The notes under the pieces were generated by a model. The model made no database searches, was not told the DNA's origin, and saw only the letters and a program-made list of their open reading frames with translations. From positions 37,291 through 101,290 of the forward strand of contig NZ_BSDJ01000029.1 in NCBI RefSeq assembly GCF_027925525.1: a stretch of DNA of 64,000 nt, given 5' to 3'. The stretch is from Paenibacillus tyrphae. GTDB taxonomy: Bacteria; Bacillota; Bacilli; Paenibacillales; NBRC-103111. Position numbers and translations under genes: made by a program. Shown one piece after another: positions 43,927-52,565 of the stretch (within the stretch, counting starts at the first letter, position 1; every line of letters starts with the position of its first letter).

Positions 43927-44754
43927 TTATACATGAAATGAAGCGAATCCAATAGGCACCATGGTGCGTTTCCTGCTTTTAAATGTGGCTAATTCGTTAA
44001 ATCCTGCCTGCTGCAGCAGGTCGGTCGCCTGGTCAAGGTACTGTGCGAGCCGGTCCGGCTGGTGCGCGTCCGATCCGAGCGTTACAGGAATTCCCAGGCC
44101 GCGGGCGTACTCCAGCATACGGAGGCTGGGGAACATTTCCTCTACCGGCATGCGCAGGCCCGATGCGTTCAGCTCGATGGCCATTCCCGCCTCCCGGACG
44201 GCTTCCAGCGCCTGACGCTCCAAGTGCTCCACGCTTTGCTCCGGCTTGAAGCCGAACCGCTTGATCACATCGATGTGCCCGATGTAATCGTAGAATCCGG
44301 TCCGGCACGCTTTACAGACCGCATCGTAATATTGCACATAAACCTCGTAGGCGTCCCGTTCCTTCCAGCCGTCGGTCTGCCGGTAATCCGTTATGTCCCA
44401 TTCGCCCAGAAAATGAACGGACCCGATCACGTAATCCCACGGATACGCTTTGATGATCCGCTCGATTTCCGCTTCGTATCCTTCGATATAATCGCCTTCG
44501 AGTCCGACCCGGATATCGATCCGGTCTTTGTATTTCCGCTGCAAGCGCAGCGCTTCTTCCACATAGTTCGGCAGTTCGTCCATCGGCATGGCCATGCCCG
44601 GGTAATAGGAGGCCGGGTCCACATGCAGCAAGGGCATGTGATCGGACAGCCCCAGTTGGTCCAGTCCGATCTCAATGCCCTTCAGCACGTACTCCTCCAG
44701 CTCTCCCGACGCATGCCCGCACCGCACATGGTGCGTATGATAATCGATGCGCAT
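43927..44754 (-). CDS. hisJ: Histidinol-phosphatase, PHP family
   Basis: Dephosphorylates histidinol phosphate. Encodes 275 residues from ATG 44754 (MRIDYHTHHVRCGHASG), with AAGGAG upstream; the frame to 44823 is longer but lacks family sequence. HTHHVRCGH and LGLSDHMPLLH supply PHP-domain metal ligands, and VTLGSDAHQPD completes the site. It replaces the HAD-type phosphatase used by enterobacteria and lies directly after hisIE in the his cluster. Confidence 0.92.
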   Translation of the reverse strand: MRIDYHTHHVRCGHASGELEEYVLKGIEIGLDQLGLSDHMPLLHVDPASYYPGMAMPMDELPNYVEEALRLQRKYKDRIDIRVGLEGDYIEGYEAEIERIIKAYPWDYVIGSVHFLGEWDITDYRQTDGWKERDAYEVYVQYYDAVCKACRTGFYDYIGHIDVIKRFGFKPEQSVEHLERQALEAVREAGMAIELNASGLRMPVEEMFPSLRMLEYARGLGIPVTLGSDAHQPDRLAQYLDQATDLLQQAGFNELATFKSRKRTMVPIGFASFHV

Positions 44755-44822
44755 TCGAGTGAATTCTCCTTTTAGGCGACGGAGGGCGGCATGGTCACCA
44801 GCCTGCCCATCCTTCGGCGCCA

Positions 44823-45509
44823 TTATTTTTTGTGCCGGCGGTCCAGCTCGCGCATAACCTCGTCAAGCGGCAGCTTCGCTTCGCGCAGCAGCACCATCAG
44901 GTGGAAAATCAGGTCGCTCGCTTCGTACCGCAGCTCATCGTTGTCGCGATTTTTCGCCGCGATGATGACCTCGGCCGTTTCCTCGCCGACTTTTTTCAAT
45001 ATTTTATCAATACCTTTTTCAAACAGATACGTCGTATACGCGCCTTCCGGCCGTTCCGCGTCGCGCTGCGCGATCACCGACTCCAGTCGGCCGAGCATGG
45101 CAAAACGGTCCGCAGACTGCGATTCTGCTGCCGCTTCTTCTCCGCCGTCCGCCAAAGCCCCGAGCTTCACGTCGTTGTAGAAGCAGCTGTATCGCCCGGT
45201 ATGGCAAGCCGGCCCCGCTTGATCCACAAGCGCCAGCAGCGTGTCGCCGTCGCAATCGTATTTCAATGCTTTGACTTTCTGTACATGGCCGGACGTCGCG
45301 CCCTTATGCCACAGCTCGCTGCGCGAACGGCTCCAAAACCACGTTTCGCCCGATTCCAGCGTCAGCTTCAACGACTCCTGATTCATGTAGGCCATCATCA
45401 GCACGTCCTTGCTTGTCGCATCCTGCACGATGGCCGGCACGAGGCCGTTCGCGTCCCATTTGATCGCTGCCGTTAACTCTTCTAAGGTTCCTGCCGTTTG
45501 CCCGCTCAC
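44823..45509 (-). CDS. hisIE: Bifunctional phosphoribosyl-AMP cyclohydrolase / phosphoribosyl-ATP pyrophosphatase
   Basis: Second and third steps of histidine synthesis. Encodes 228 residues; GTG start at 45509 overlaps the hisF stop by 4 bases. The HisI part has WFWSRSRSELWHKGATSGHVQ and zinc ligands CDGDTLLALVDQAGPACHTG; the HisE part (from about 135) has GEETAEVIIAAKN and helical ends. Fusion of both activities is usual in Bacillales. Confidence 0.96.
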   Translation of the reverse strand: MSGQTAGTLEELTAAIKWDANGLVPAIVQDATSKDVLMMAYMNQESLKLTLESGETWFWSRSRSELWHKGATSGHVQKVKALKYDCDGDTLLALVDQAGPACHTGRYSCFYNDVKLGALADGGEEAAAESQSADRFAMLGRLESVIAQRDAERPEGAYTTYLFEKGIDKILKKVGEETAEVIIAAKNRDNDELRYEASDLIFHLMVLLREAKLPLDEVMRELDRRHKK

Positions 45510-46264
45510 CGGACCTCCACTCCTTTATGCCTGAGATCGTCTTTAACCTCTTCGATCGTCATCTCTTTATAGTGAAAAATCGTGGCGGCCAGCCCCGCGT
45601 CCGCCTTGCCTTCCGCAAATACGTCGTAGAAATGCTCCTTCTTGCCCGCTCCGCCGGAGGCGATGACCGGGATCGATACGAGCTCCGAAACCGCCCGAGT
45701 GAGCCGCAGGTCAAACCCGTCCTTCGTGCCGTCCGCATCCATGCTCGTCAGCAAAATTTCGCCGGCACCGAGCTCTTCGATCCGCTTGGCCCATTCGAGC
45801 GCCCGGATGCCCGTGCCGTTGCGTCCGCCGTGGGTGAACACTTCCCATTCGTTCCACTCCGGGTTGTACCGGGCGTCGATCGCGACGACGATGCACTGCG
45901 AGCCGAAGCGGCGCGCCCCGTCGGACACAAGCTGAGGATTGCGGACCGCAGCCGTGTTGATACCGATTTTGTCCGCGCCCGCCCGCAGCAGCCGTTTCAT
46001 GTCGTCCACGCTCGAGATTCCGCCGCCGACCGTGAACGGGATCGTGATTTGTCCGGCCGTCTGCTGCACGACGTTGACCATCGTCGCCCGTCCCTCATGG
46101 GAGGCGGAGATGTCCAGGAACACCAGTTCGTCGGCTCCTTCGCGGTCGTAGATCGATGCGAGCTCGACCGGATCGCCGGCATCGCGCAAATTGACAAAAT
46201 TGACTCCCTTGACGACCCGCCCGTCTTTCACATCCAGACAAGGGATGATCCGTTTGGCCAGCAT
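45506..46264 (-). CDS. hisF: Imidazole glycerol phosphate synthase, cyclase subunit
   Basis: TIM-barrel cyclase that works with the glutaminase HisH. Encodes 252 residues; catalytic Asp11 in IPCLDVKDGRVVKG and Asp130 region in VVAIDARYN, phosphate loops VGGGISS and ASGGAGKKEH. Start codon overlaps nothing upstream but is 21 bp after hisA. Confidence 0.97.
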   Translation of the reverse strand: MLAKRIIPCLDVKDGRVVKGVNFVNLRDAGDPVELASIYDREGADELVFLDISASHEGRATMVNVVQQTAGQITIPFTVGGGISSVDDMKRLLRAGADKIGINTAAVRNPQLVSDGARRFGSQCIVVAIDARYNPEWNEWEVFTHGGRNGTGIRALEWAKRIEELGAGEILLTSMDADGTKDGFDLRLTRAVSELVSIPVIASGGAGKKEHFYDVFAEGKADAGLAATIFHYKEMTIEEVKDDLRHKGVEVR

Positions 46265-46285
46265 ATGCCGTCCTCCTTTCTGCCT

Positions 46286-47014
46286 CTATATCCGTCCGTG
46301 CGCTTCCTCCAGCTTGATGCTGCCGGTGTACAGCGCCTTGCCGACGATCGCGCCGCCAACGCCGTCCGCCGCATACTGCGCCAGCCGCTCTAGATCCTCG
46401 TAACGGCTTACGCCGCCGGAAGCGATCACCGACTGCCCCGATACCTTCGCCAAATGGACGATCGCCTCCACGTTCGGACCGCCCATCATGCCGTCGCGCG
46501 AAATATCTGTGAAAATAAACGTCTTCGCGCCTTCCTTCGCCAGTTCTGCGGCAAGCTCATCCGCCTTAACCGCGGACGTTTCCAGCCAGCCCCGGGTCGC
46601 CACATACCCGTCCCGGGCATCGATGCCGATAGCGACCTTGTCGCCGTGCTTCTGAAGCACCCGGTTTACGAACTCGCGGTTTTCGATGGCTGCCGTACCG
46701 AGAATGATACGCGAAACACCGAGCGACAAAATATGATCCACGTCCGCTTCCGTACGCAAGCCGCCTCCGAGCTGGACCGGAACGTTCACGGTTTTGGCGA
46801 TATCGCCGACCAGCTTGTCGTTAACCGGATAGCCCGCCTTCGCTCCGTCCAGATCGACGAGATGAATCCATTTGGCTCCTTGGGCTTCCCAAGCTTTGGC
46901 GACCTCCAGCGGATTTTCGTTATACACGGTTTCCTGATTGTAATCGCCCTGAATCAGGCGCACGCACTTGCCCCCGCGAATATCGATGGCGGGATAAATG
47001 ATGAATGAAGACAT
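46286..47014 (-). CDS. hisA: ProFAR isomerase
   Basis: Encodes 242 residues from ATG 47014 (MSSFIIYPAIDIRGGKCVRL), with GGAGG upstream; the frame to 47125 adds an unlikely 37 residues overlapping the hisH end. Catalytic Asp in AIDIRGG and in GIDARDGYVATRGW. TIM barrel, half-homologous to HisF. Fourth step of histidine synthesis. Confidence 0.96.
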   Translation of the reverse strand: MSSFIIYPAIDIRGGKCVRLIQGDYNQETVYNENPLEVAKAWEAQGAKWIHLVDLDGAKAGYPVNDKLVGDIAKTVNVPVQLGGGLRTEADVDHILSLGVSRIILGTAAIENREFVNRVLQKHGDKVAIGIDARDGYVATRGWLETSAVKADELAAELAKEGAKTFIFTDISRDGMMGGPNVEAIVHLAKVSGQSVIASGGVSRYEDLERLAQYAADGVGGAIVGKALYTGSIKLEEAHGRI

Positions 47015-47102
47015 GAAAACGTTCCTCCAACCTTGGAAATATGAATCGCGCCGATCGTTTGAAAGCCCCGTCTGACTTACCGGAGCCAAGCACACGGCTC
47101 GT

Positions 47103-47711
47103 CTATTTACGCGTACACAGCGCAAGAAAATTGCCGAGCAGCTTCATGCCGACGCTGCCGCTTTTCTCAGGGTGAAACTGCATCCCGAATACGTTATTAC
47201 GGCCGACGATGGCCGTCACCTGCTGATAGTAATCCGTCACCGCCAGCAGATCTCCCGGCTGCTCCGGCTTCACATGAAACGAATGGACGAAATACACGTG
47301 CCCCTCTTCTACCTCTTCAAACAAAGGGCTTTCCTGACGGAACTCCAGTTTATTCCACCCCATGTGAGGCACCTTATAATCGCCGCGAAAGCGGACGACG
47401 TCACCGGGCAGCAGGTTCAGCCCCTCATGCAGACCGTGCTCCTCGCTCCGACTAAACAGAAGCTGCATACCCAGGCAGATACCAAGCAGCGGCTTCCCGC
47501 TTGCAGCATAGCGCTTCACGGCCGCATCCAGCTTCGATTCGCGCAGGTGGTCCATCGCATCGCCGAACGCCCCGACGCCGGGAAGAATGGCTCCTTCCGC
47601 CTCAAGCAGCTCCTGCTCGTCCGAAACGATCACGCCGCGGTAGCCGAGCCGTTCCACCGCCGAAGCGACGCTGTGCAGGTTGCCCATGCCGTAATCGATG
47701 ATGGCGATCAT
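47103..47711 (-). CDS. hisH: Imidazole glycerol phosphate synthase, glutaminase subunit
   Basis: Class I glutamine amidotransferase, 202 residues. Nucleophile Cys in LLGICLGMQLLF, oxyanion region PGVGAFGDAM, and the catalytic His-x-Glu in FGMQFHPEKSG. Supplies ammonia to HisF. The start follows the hisB stop by 3 bp. Confidence 0.96.
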   Translation of the reverse strand: MIAIIDYGMGNLHSVASAVERLGYRGVIVSDEQELLEAEGAILPGVGAFGDAMDHLRESKLDAAVKRYAASGKPLLGICLGMQLLFSRSEEHGLHEGLNLLPGDVVRFRGDYKVPHMGWNKLEFRQESPLFEEVEEGHVYFVHSFHVKPEQPGDLLAVTDYYQQVTAIVGRNNVFGMQFHPEKSGSVGMKLLGNFLALCTRK

Positions 47712-47714
47712 GGA

Positions 47715-48326
47715 TTACAGGACCCCTTTCGTCGACGGCACGCCCTGCACGCGAGGATCGATGCTCGTCGCCTCGTCGAGCGCCCGTCCGAGCGCCTTGA
47801 ATACCGCTTCGACCATATGGTGCGTGTTATGCCCGTAGTGCACGATGACATGCAGCGTAATCCGCGCTTCCAGCGCAAATTTCCACAAAAATTCGTGCAC
47901 CAGCTCCGTCGTAAAGCTGCCGACCGTCGCCGACGGATATTGGGCCCGGTATTCCAGATGCGGCCGGTTGCTGATATCGATCGCCACCTGCGCCAACGCT
48001 TCGTCCATCGGGATGAATACGTTGGCGTAGCGCTTGATTCCTTTCTTGTCGCCTAGCGCCTCGCGCAGCGTCTGTCCGAGGCAGATGCCGATGTCCTCGA
48101 CCGTATGATGATCGTCGATATCGACGTCGCCTTTGGCGTCCACCTTCAAATCGAACCGCCCATGCTTCGTGAACAGATCGAGCATATGATTCAAAAACGG
48201 CACATCCGTTTCGATCTCAGATACACCGGTACCGTCAACGTTAAATGCGAGCCGGATGTCCGTCTCATTCGTTTTGCGCGCGATTTCGGCCTGGCGCCCG
48301 GCACCTTGCTGGTTTTGTTCAGCCAC
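47715..48326 (-). CDS. hisB: Imidazoleglycerol-phosphate dehydratase
   Basis: Monofunctional HisB, 203 residues, with the two manganese-binding helices DDHHTVEDIGICLG and YGHNTHHMVEAVFKALGRAL. The first 10-12 residues (MAEQNQQGAGRQA) form a short polar extension. Overlaps the hisD stop by 8 bases. Confidence 0.96.
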   Translation of the reverse strand: MAEQNQQGAGRQAEIARKTNETDIRLAFNVDGTGVSEIETDVPFLNHMLDLFTKHGRFDLKVDAKGDVDIDDHHTVEDIGICLGQTLREALGDKKGIKRYANVFIPMDEALAQVAIDISNRPHLEYRAQYPSATVGSFTTELVHEFLWKFALEARITLHVIVHYGHNTHHMVEAVFKALGRALDEATSIDPRVQGVPSTKGVL

Positions 48327-49608
48327 GCTGGTCCCCTTCTTTCTTCAAGCGAATTTCGATTGCCCGCGCATGCGCATCCAGCCCTTCGTGGCGGGCCAGC
48401 GTTATAATTTTCTCCCCGTCGCGCAGCAGCGCTTCCTTGCTATAGTAGATGACGCTCGATTTCTTCAAAAAGTCGTCCACGTTCAGCGGCGACGAGAACC
48501 GTGCCGTGCCATTCGTCGGCAGCACATGGTTCGGCCCCGCAAAATAGTCCCCCACCGGCTCCGAGCTGTAAGGCCCGAGGAAAATCGCCCCGGCGTTCTC
48601 GATCCGGCTCAAATAATCGAACGGCTCGCGCACGATGATTTCCAGATGCTCCGGCGCCAGCCGGTTTACGACGCCGACGCCTTCCGTCAGGCTGTCCACG
48701 GTCAAAATCGCGCCGTAATCGCGAATCGATTGCGCGGCGATGTCGCGGCGCGGCAGCTCGCTCAACTGGCGGTCCACCTCCTGGCGGACCGCTTCGGCCA
48801 GCTTCCGCGACGGTGTGACGAGAATGGCCGACGCCATCTCGTCGTGCTCGGCCTGCGACAGCAGGTCCGCCGCCACGTAGGCGGCGTCCGCCGTCTCGTC
48901 GGCCAAGACGACGATCTCGCTCGGCCCGGCGATGCTGTCGATGTCCACCGCACCGAACACGCTGCGCTTCGCCAGCGCGACGTAGATGTTGCCGGGGCCG
49001 ACGATTTTGTCCGCCGCCGGAATCGACTCCGTCCCATACGCCAGCGCAGCTACCGCCTGCGCGCCGCCGACGCGGTAAATCTCGCGCACGCCCGCTTCCG
49101 CGGCTGCGACGAGAATGTGCGGGTTGATGCCCTCCACCCCGGCCGTGGCCGGAGGCGTCACCATCACGATTTCAGGCACGCCCGCGACCTGTGCCGGGAT
49201 CGCGTTCATCAGCACCGACGACGGATACGCCGCCTTGCCGCCGGGCACATACAGCCCGACTCGTCGTAGCGGACGGATCACTTGGCCGAGAATGCTGCCG
49301 TCGGCTTGCAGATCCATCCACGAATTGCGCATTTGCTTCTCATGGAAGCGGCGTATATTCACGGCCGCTTCGCGGAGCGCCGTCAGAAAGCTCTCGTCCA
49401 CCTGCGCATAGGCGGCTTCGATCTCCTCCTGCGTGACGCGCAGCTCCTCTATCTTGACGCCGTCAAACTGCTGCGCGAACTTGCGCAGCGCGGCATCCCC
49501 GTCCCGTCGCACCTCTTCGATGATGCGCTGTACGCTCTCGTTTTGCTCGGGCGTGCCATATTCGACTTCCCGCTGCAGCGAAAATTCCGATGCGGGCATC
49601 ACTCTCAT
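48319..49608 (-). CDS. hisD: Histidinol dehydrogenase
   Basis: NAD-dependent, zinc enzyme for the last two steps. Encodes 429 residues from ATG 49608 (MRVMPASEFSLQREV), which has AAAGGAGG eight bases upstream; the frame to 49635 adds nine unsupported residues. Motifs: GLYVPGGKAAYPSSVLMNAIPA, GPGNIYVALAKR, IDSIAGPSEIVVLADE and the catalytic His region GTARFSSPLNVDDFLK. Zinc ligand His in HDEMASAIL. Confidence 0.97.
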   Translation of the reverse strand: MRVMPASEFSLQREVEYGTPEQNESVQRIIEEVRRDGDAALRKFAQQFDGVKIEELRVTQEEIEAAYAQVDESFLTALREAAVNIRRFHEKQMRNSWMDLQADGSILGQVIRPLRRVGLYVPGGKAAYPSSVLMNAIPAQVAGVPEIVMVTPPATAGVEGINPHILVAAAEAGVREIYRVGGAQAVAALAYGTESIPAADKIVGPGNIYVALAKRSVFGAVDIDSIAGPSEIVVLADETADAAYVAADLLSQAEHDEMASAILVTPSRKLAEAVRQEVDRQLSELPRRDIAAQSIRDYGAILTVDSLTEGVGVVNRLAPEHLEIIVREPFDYLSRIENAGAIFLGPYSSEPVGDYFAGPNHVLPTNGTARFSSPLNVDDFLKKSSVIYYSKEALLRDGEKIITLARHEGLDAHARAIEIRLKKEGDQRG

Positions 49609-49677
49609 GACCGCAGCCTCCTTTGATGAATACAAATTTCTCTTCCTATGCTTCCGGCTATACAGCCGGCTATGAGG

Positions 49678-50319
49678 CTATACCTTTGCCGTCGCAGCGG
49701 CAATGACCGGCTGAAGCCGGTCACAGAGCGCCTGAATGGCGTCGTTTTTCATCCGGTAGCTGACGCGGTTGGCTATGAGCCGGCTCGTAATCGCAAAAAT
49801 CTGCTCATGTTCCGCCAGCCCGTTTTCCCGGATCGTGCTGCCGGTCTCCACCATATCGACGATCCGGTCGGCCAGACCGATCAGCGGCGCCAGCTCGATC
49901 GAGCCGTTCAGCTTGATGACCTCCACCTGCTGCCCCTGCTCCCGAAAATATTGCGAGGCCACGTTCGGATATTTGGTCGCCACCCGCGGGTTCAGCACCG
50001 GCTGCCAATCCGGCAGCCCGATGACAGACATGCGGCAGCGCGCTATCCCGAGATCCAGCAGCTCGTATACGTCCCGGTTCTCTTCCATCAGCACGTCTTT
50101 GCCGACGACGCCGATATCCGCCACGCCGTATTCGACGTAGGTCGGCACATCGACCGGCTTCGCCATAATGAATTCCATCCGCGCCTCCGGAACGGCAATA
50201 ATCAGCTTGCGCGAATCGTCCGTCTCCTCCGGAATGGCGAGCCCCGCTTCGCGAAACAACTTGGAAGCCTGTTTATAAATACGCCCTTTGGGCATTGCCA
50301 CCTTCAATAAGTCCTGCAT
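49678..50319 (-). CDS. hisG: ATP phosphoribosyltransferase, short form
   Basis: Committed step: ATP + PRPP. Encodes 213 residues from ATG 50319 (MQDLLKVAMPKGRIYKQ) behind AAGGAGGGG. It lacks the C-terminal regulatory domain of long HisG, so it needs HisZ, which is encoded upstream in the same operon. PRPP loop DRIVDMVETGSTIREN is present. Confidence 0.96.
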   Translation of the reverse strand: MQDLLKVAMPKGRIYKQASKLFREAGLAIPEETDDSRKLIIAVPEARMEFIMAKPVDVPTYVEYGVADIGVVGKDVLMEENRDVYELLDLGIARCRMSVIGLPDWQPVLNPRVATKYPNVASQYFREQGQQVEVIKLNGSIELAPLIGLADRIVDMVETGSTIRENGLAEHEQIFAITSRLIANRVSYRMKNDAIQALCDRLQPVIAAATAKV

Positions 50320-50332
50320 GCGCTGCCCCTCC

Positions 50333-51547
50333 TTACTCCGTAAACGATATGATGTCGCAATAGCGGGAGCCGTGCACTTGCAGCACGCCGTCTGCTTGCC
50401 GAACTTCATTCAGCCCTTTTTGTCCGTCCGCCAGAAGACGCGTCTCCGCAATAAAGCCTTCTCGTGAGCGGTATTCCCTTGCCTTAGCCAGCGCTACCGC
50501 CCGGTGACGCTCCGTGTAGACGATCAGCACGCGCTGCGGGGCTTCTTCCGTTTTACTTTTACCGATCACTTCCAGGATCCGGTTTGTCTTTAGCCCGAAG
50601 CCCGTCGCCGGCGCCGGACGCCCGAACTGCGCCAGCAGGTTGTCATACCGTCCCCCGCTGCATACGGGAAAGCCCAGGTCCGCAGCGTAGCCTTCGAACG
50701 TCATTCCTGTATAGTACGAAAAATCGCCGATCATCGTCAGATCGATTAGCACATGCTCGCTGACGCCATACGCTTCCAGCACGTCCCAGATTTCACACAG
50801 ATGCGCAATGGCATGCTGGGCAACAGGGTCCTTCGTTACCTGCCGCGCCTGATTGCAAATCTCCTGCCCGCCGCGCAGCCGAAGAATGCCTTCCAGCTCC
50901 TGCTGCACTTCACGGGAAAGGCCGAGCGATTTGATCGTCTCCCGGTAGCCGACGTAATCGCGGCTGAGCAGGCACGCTTTCAGCGCGGTCTGCGCGTCCT
51001 GACGCTGCTGCAGCGTCTCTTGGAACAAGCCGTTGAGGAAACCCACATGGCCAAGGGCAATCTTGAACTGCTGCACACCGGCCGCTTGCAAGCAAGCGAT
51101 GGCTAGAGCGATCACCTCGGCATCCGCTTCACTGGAAGCATCGCCGATGAGCTCTACGCCCGTCTGGAAAAACTCCGCATCCCGCCCCGCCTCGGCTTCG
51201 AACGCCCGAAACACGTTCGCTTGATACGAGAGCCGCAGCGGAAACGGATGCTCCTTGAGCAGCGAGGAGGCGACCCGTGCGATCGGCGCCGTCATATCGG
51301 AACGCATCACAAGCGTCGTGCCGTTCCGGTCCAGCAGCTTGAACAGCTTTTTGTCCTCCGTCGAGCTGGCCACCCCAACGGTATCGTAATACTCCAGAGT
51401 AGGAGTAATAATTTCTCTATAGCCCCAGCGCTCCATGCACTGCATGACGTTATATTCGATGCGGCGGAGCTTGGCCGCCGCTTCGGGGAGGTAATCTTTT
51501 ACGCCTGTCGGCTTTTCAAACACCTTCGGTTTGGACACCGTCTTCAC
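50333..51547 (-). CDS. hisZ: ATP phosphoribosyltransferase regulatory subunit
   Basis: Histidyl-tRNA-synthetase-like protein of 404 residues that forms an octamer with HisG and confers histidine feedback. Motif-2-like RSDMTAPIARV and motif-3-like CSGGRYDNLLAQFGRPAPATGFGL are visible, as in HisS, but the anticodon-binding domain is absent. First gene of the his operon; no T-box or other leader was recognised upstream. Confidence 0.95.
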   Translation of the reverse strand: MKTVSKPKVFEKPTGVKDYLPEAAAKLRRIEYNVMQCMERWGYREIITPTLEYYDTVGVASSTEDKKLFKLLDRNGTTLVMRSDMTAPIARVASSLLKEHPFPLRLSYQANVFRAFEAEAGRDAEFFQTGVELIGDASSEADAEVIALAIACLQAAGVQQFKIALGHVGFLNGLFQETLQQRQDAQTALKACLLSRDYVGYRETIKSLGLSREVQQELEGILRLRGGQEICNQARQVTKDPVAQHAIAHLCEIWDVLEAYGVSEHVLIDLTMIGDFSYYTGMTFEGYAADLGFPVCSGGRYDNLLAQFGRPAPATGFGLKTNRILEVIGKSKTEEAPQRVLIVYTERHRAVALAKAREYRSREGFIAETRLLADGQKGLNEVRQADGVLQVHGSRYCDIISFTE

Positions 51548-51663
51548 CCTGCTATCTTTAATTTTGCTTTAGTGCGCTACCATACTACCAAAATAAAGAA
51601 TGTAATCGTAAGTTTATCACGGGAACGCTTGATTCGTCAATGATTCGATTGCACGGATCCCGG

Positions 51664-51692
51664 TTGCACGAATAAAGGCAAGAGCATATAAT
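51664..51692 (+). promoter_or_regulatory. Promoter of the antisense antitoxin RNA
   Basis: TTGCAC (51664-51669), 17-bp spacer, TATAAT (51687-51692) on the plus strand; there is no plus-strand gene downstream, only the predicted antisense RNA. Confidence 0.75.
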
Positions 51693-51698
51693 AAACAA

Positions 51699-51830
51699 TA
51701 CAAGGGAGCAACGGCTGCCACCGTGCTCCCCAGGTACAATAACCGCTTCAAAGGCGGTCGGCTGAATAAGGAATGATCGTGAAATAGACCGTATTCCATA
51801 CGCGATGGGCGGTCTATTTCTTTTTGTTTT
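51699..51830 (+). ncRNA. Predicted antisense antitoxin RNA (RatA-like)
   Basis: A plus-strand transcript of about 130 nt is predicted from the promoter at 51664-51692 to a terminator with stem AAATAGACCG/CGGTCTATTT (51782-51818) and a T-rich end (51819-51830). It is antisense to the 3' UTR and the last codons of the small toxin gene, as RatA is to txpA. It also contains a stem GGGAGC..CCGG-type hairpin at 51704-51733 that on the other strand may terminate the toxin mRNA. Confidence 0.65.
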
Positions 51831-51927
51831 GGATAAGAGCAACGATGATGTTAACTATCAGCGTAAGCAGCGCAATAACCAGCATCCCAAAGCCGATCAT
51901 TAAAGTCAGCGTGTCCTTAACCTCCAC
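51814..51927 (-). CDS. Holin-like type I toxin peptide (TxpA/BsrG-like)
   Basis: Encodes 37 residues, M-EVKDTLTLMIGFGMLVIA then LLTLIVNIIVALIQNKKK, from GTG 51927 with GGGAGGTG eight bases upstream. The short acidic-polar start (EVKDTLTLM), single hydrophobic helix and Lys-rich end match the putative holin-like toxin family of Firmicute type I toxin-antitoxin loci. The ribosome binding site lies in a hairpin CTCCC-GAAA-GGGAG, typical of translational control of such toxins. The toxin would insert in the membrane. It lies between hisZ and the acyltransferase gene and is too small for usual gene callers. Confidence 0.8.
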   Translation of the reverse strand: MEVKDTLTLMIGFGMLVIALLTLIVNIIVALIQNKKK

Positions 51928-51993
51928 AGGCATCACCTCCCTTTCGGGAGATTAGCCGACCACCCTTGCAAGCCCTTTTATTGTACAAGCCGT

Positions 51994-52022
51994 ATTATAG
52001 AACATAATGTTAACTTTTGCAA
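51994..52022 (-). promoter_or_regulatory. Promoter of the toxin gene
   Basis: Minus strand TTGCAA (52022-52017), 17-bp spacer, TATAAT (51999-51994). Predicted 5' leader of about 60 nt contains the hairpin that hides the ribosome binding site. Confidence 0.75.
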
Positions 52023-52055
52023 AATATTAAATTCGCAAATATAAAACACGCCGAC

Positions 52056-52562
52056 TCACTTATCCTTCTCCGTCAAGCGCACATCCTCCCGGATCACCCG
52101 AAGCGGATTCCCCGCCACAAAGCTGTACGGAGCAACATCCTTATGCACGACCGAGCCCGAGCCCACGACCGCATGATCTCCAATCGTCACCCCGGGCAAA
52201 ATCGTCGTATTCGCTCCGATCATCACATGAGAGCCGATTTTCACCCGCCCGAGCCGGTATTCCTTAATCAAGTACTCATGCGTCAAAATCGTCGAATTGT
52301 AACCGATAATCGTATTGTCTCCGACCTCGATCTTCTCCGGAAAAAACACATCCACCATCACCATCAACGCAAAGGAGGCATGCTCCCCTACCTTCATCCC
52401 AAGCACGCGGCGGTAGATCCACCGTTTCAGCGGCAAGGAGGGGGCATACCTGGAAATTTGGATAAAAATAAAATTGCGAACCGCCTTGAAACGGCTGATC
52501 GTCTTATATACCTGCCACAGCGAATTCGGCCCTTCCACCGGATATTTGTCCGTGTTTCTCAA
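52056..52562 (-). CDS. Hexapeptide-repeat acyltransferase, YvoF-like
   Basis: Encodes 168 residues of left-handed beta-helix type: VDVFFPEKIEVGDNTIIGYN, VKIGSHVMIGANTTILPGVTIGDHAVVGSGSVVHKDV. The final PYSFVAGNPLRVIRE is the usual acyltransferase C-terminal motif. Probably O-acetylates a sugar or wall component; acceptor unknown. Follows ppaX by 3 bp as yvoF follows yvoE in B. subtilis. Confidence 0.88.
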   Translation of the reverse strand: MRNTDKYPVEGPNSLWQVYKTISRFKAVRNFIFIQISRYAPSLPLKRWIYRRVLGMKVGEHASFALMVMVDVFFPEKIEVGDNTIIGYNSTILTHEYLIKEYRLGRVKIGSHVMIGANTTILPGVTIGDHAVVGSGSVVHKDVAPYSFVAGNPLRVIREDVRLTEKDK

Positions 52563-52565
52563 GCG

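Noticed and set aside
51548..51813. T-box or histidine leader before hisZ
   Set aside because: No GGGTGGNACCGCG motif or specifier hairpin was found; the structures here belong to the toxin-antitoxin locus.
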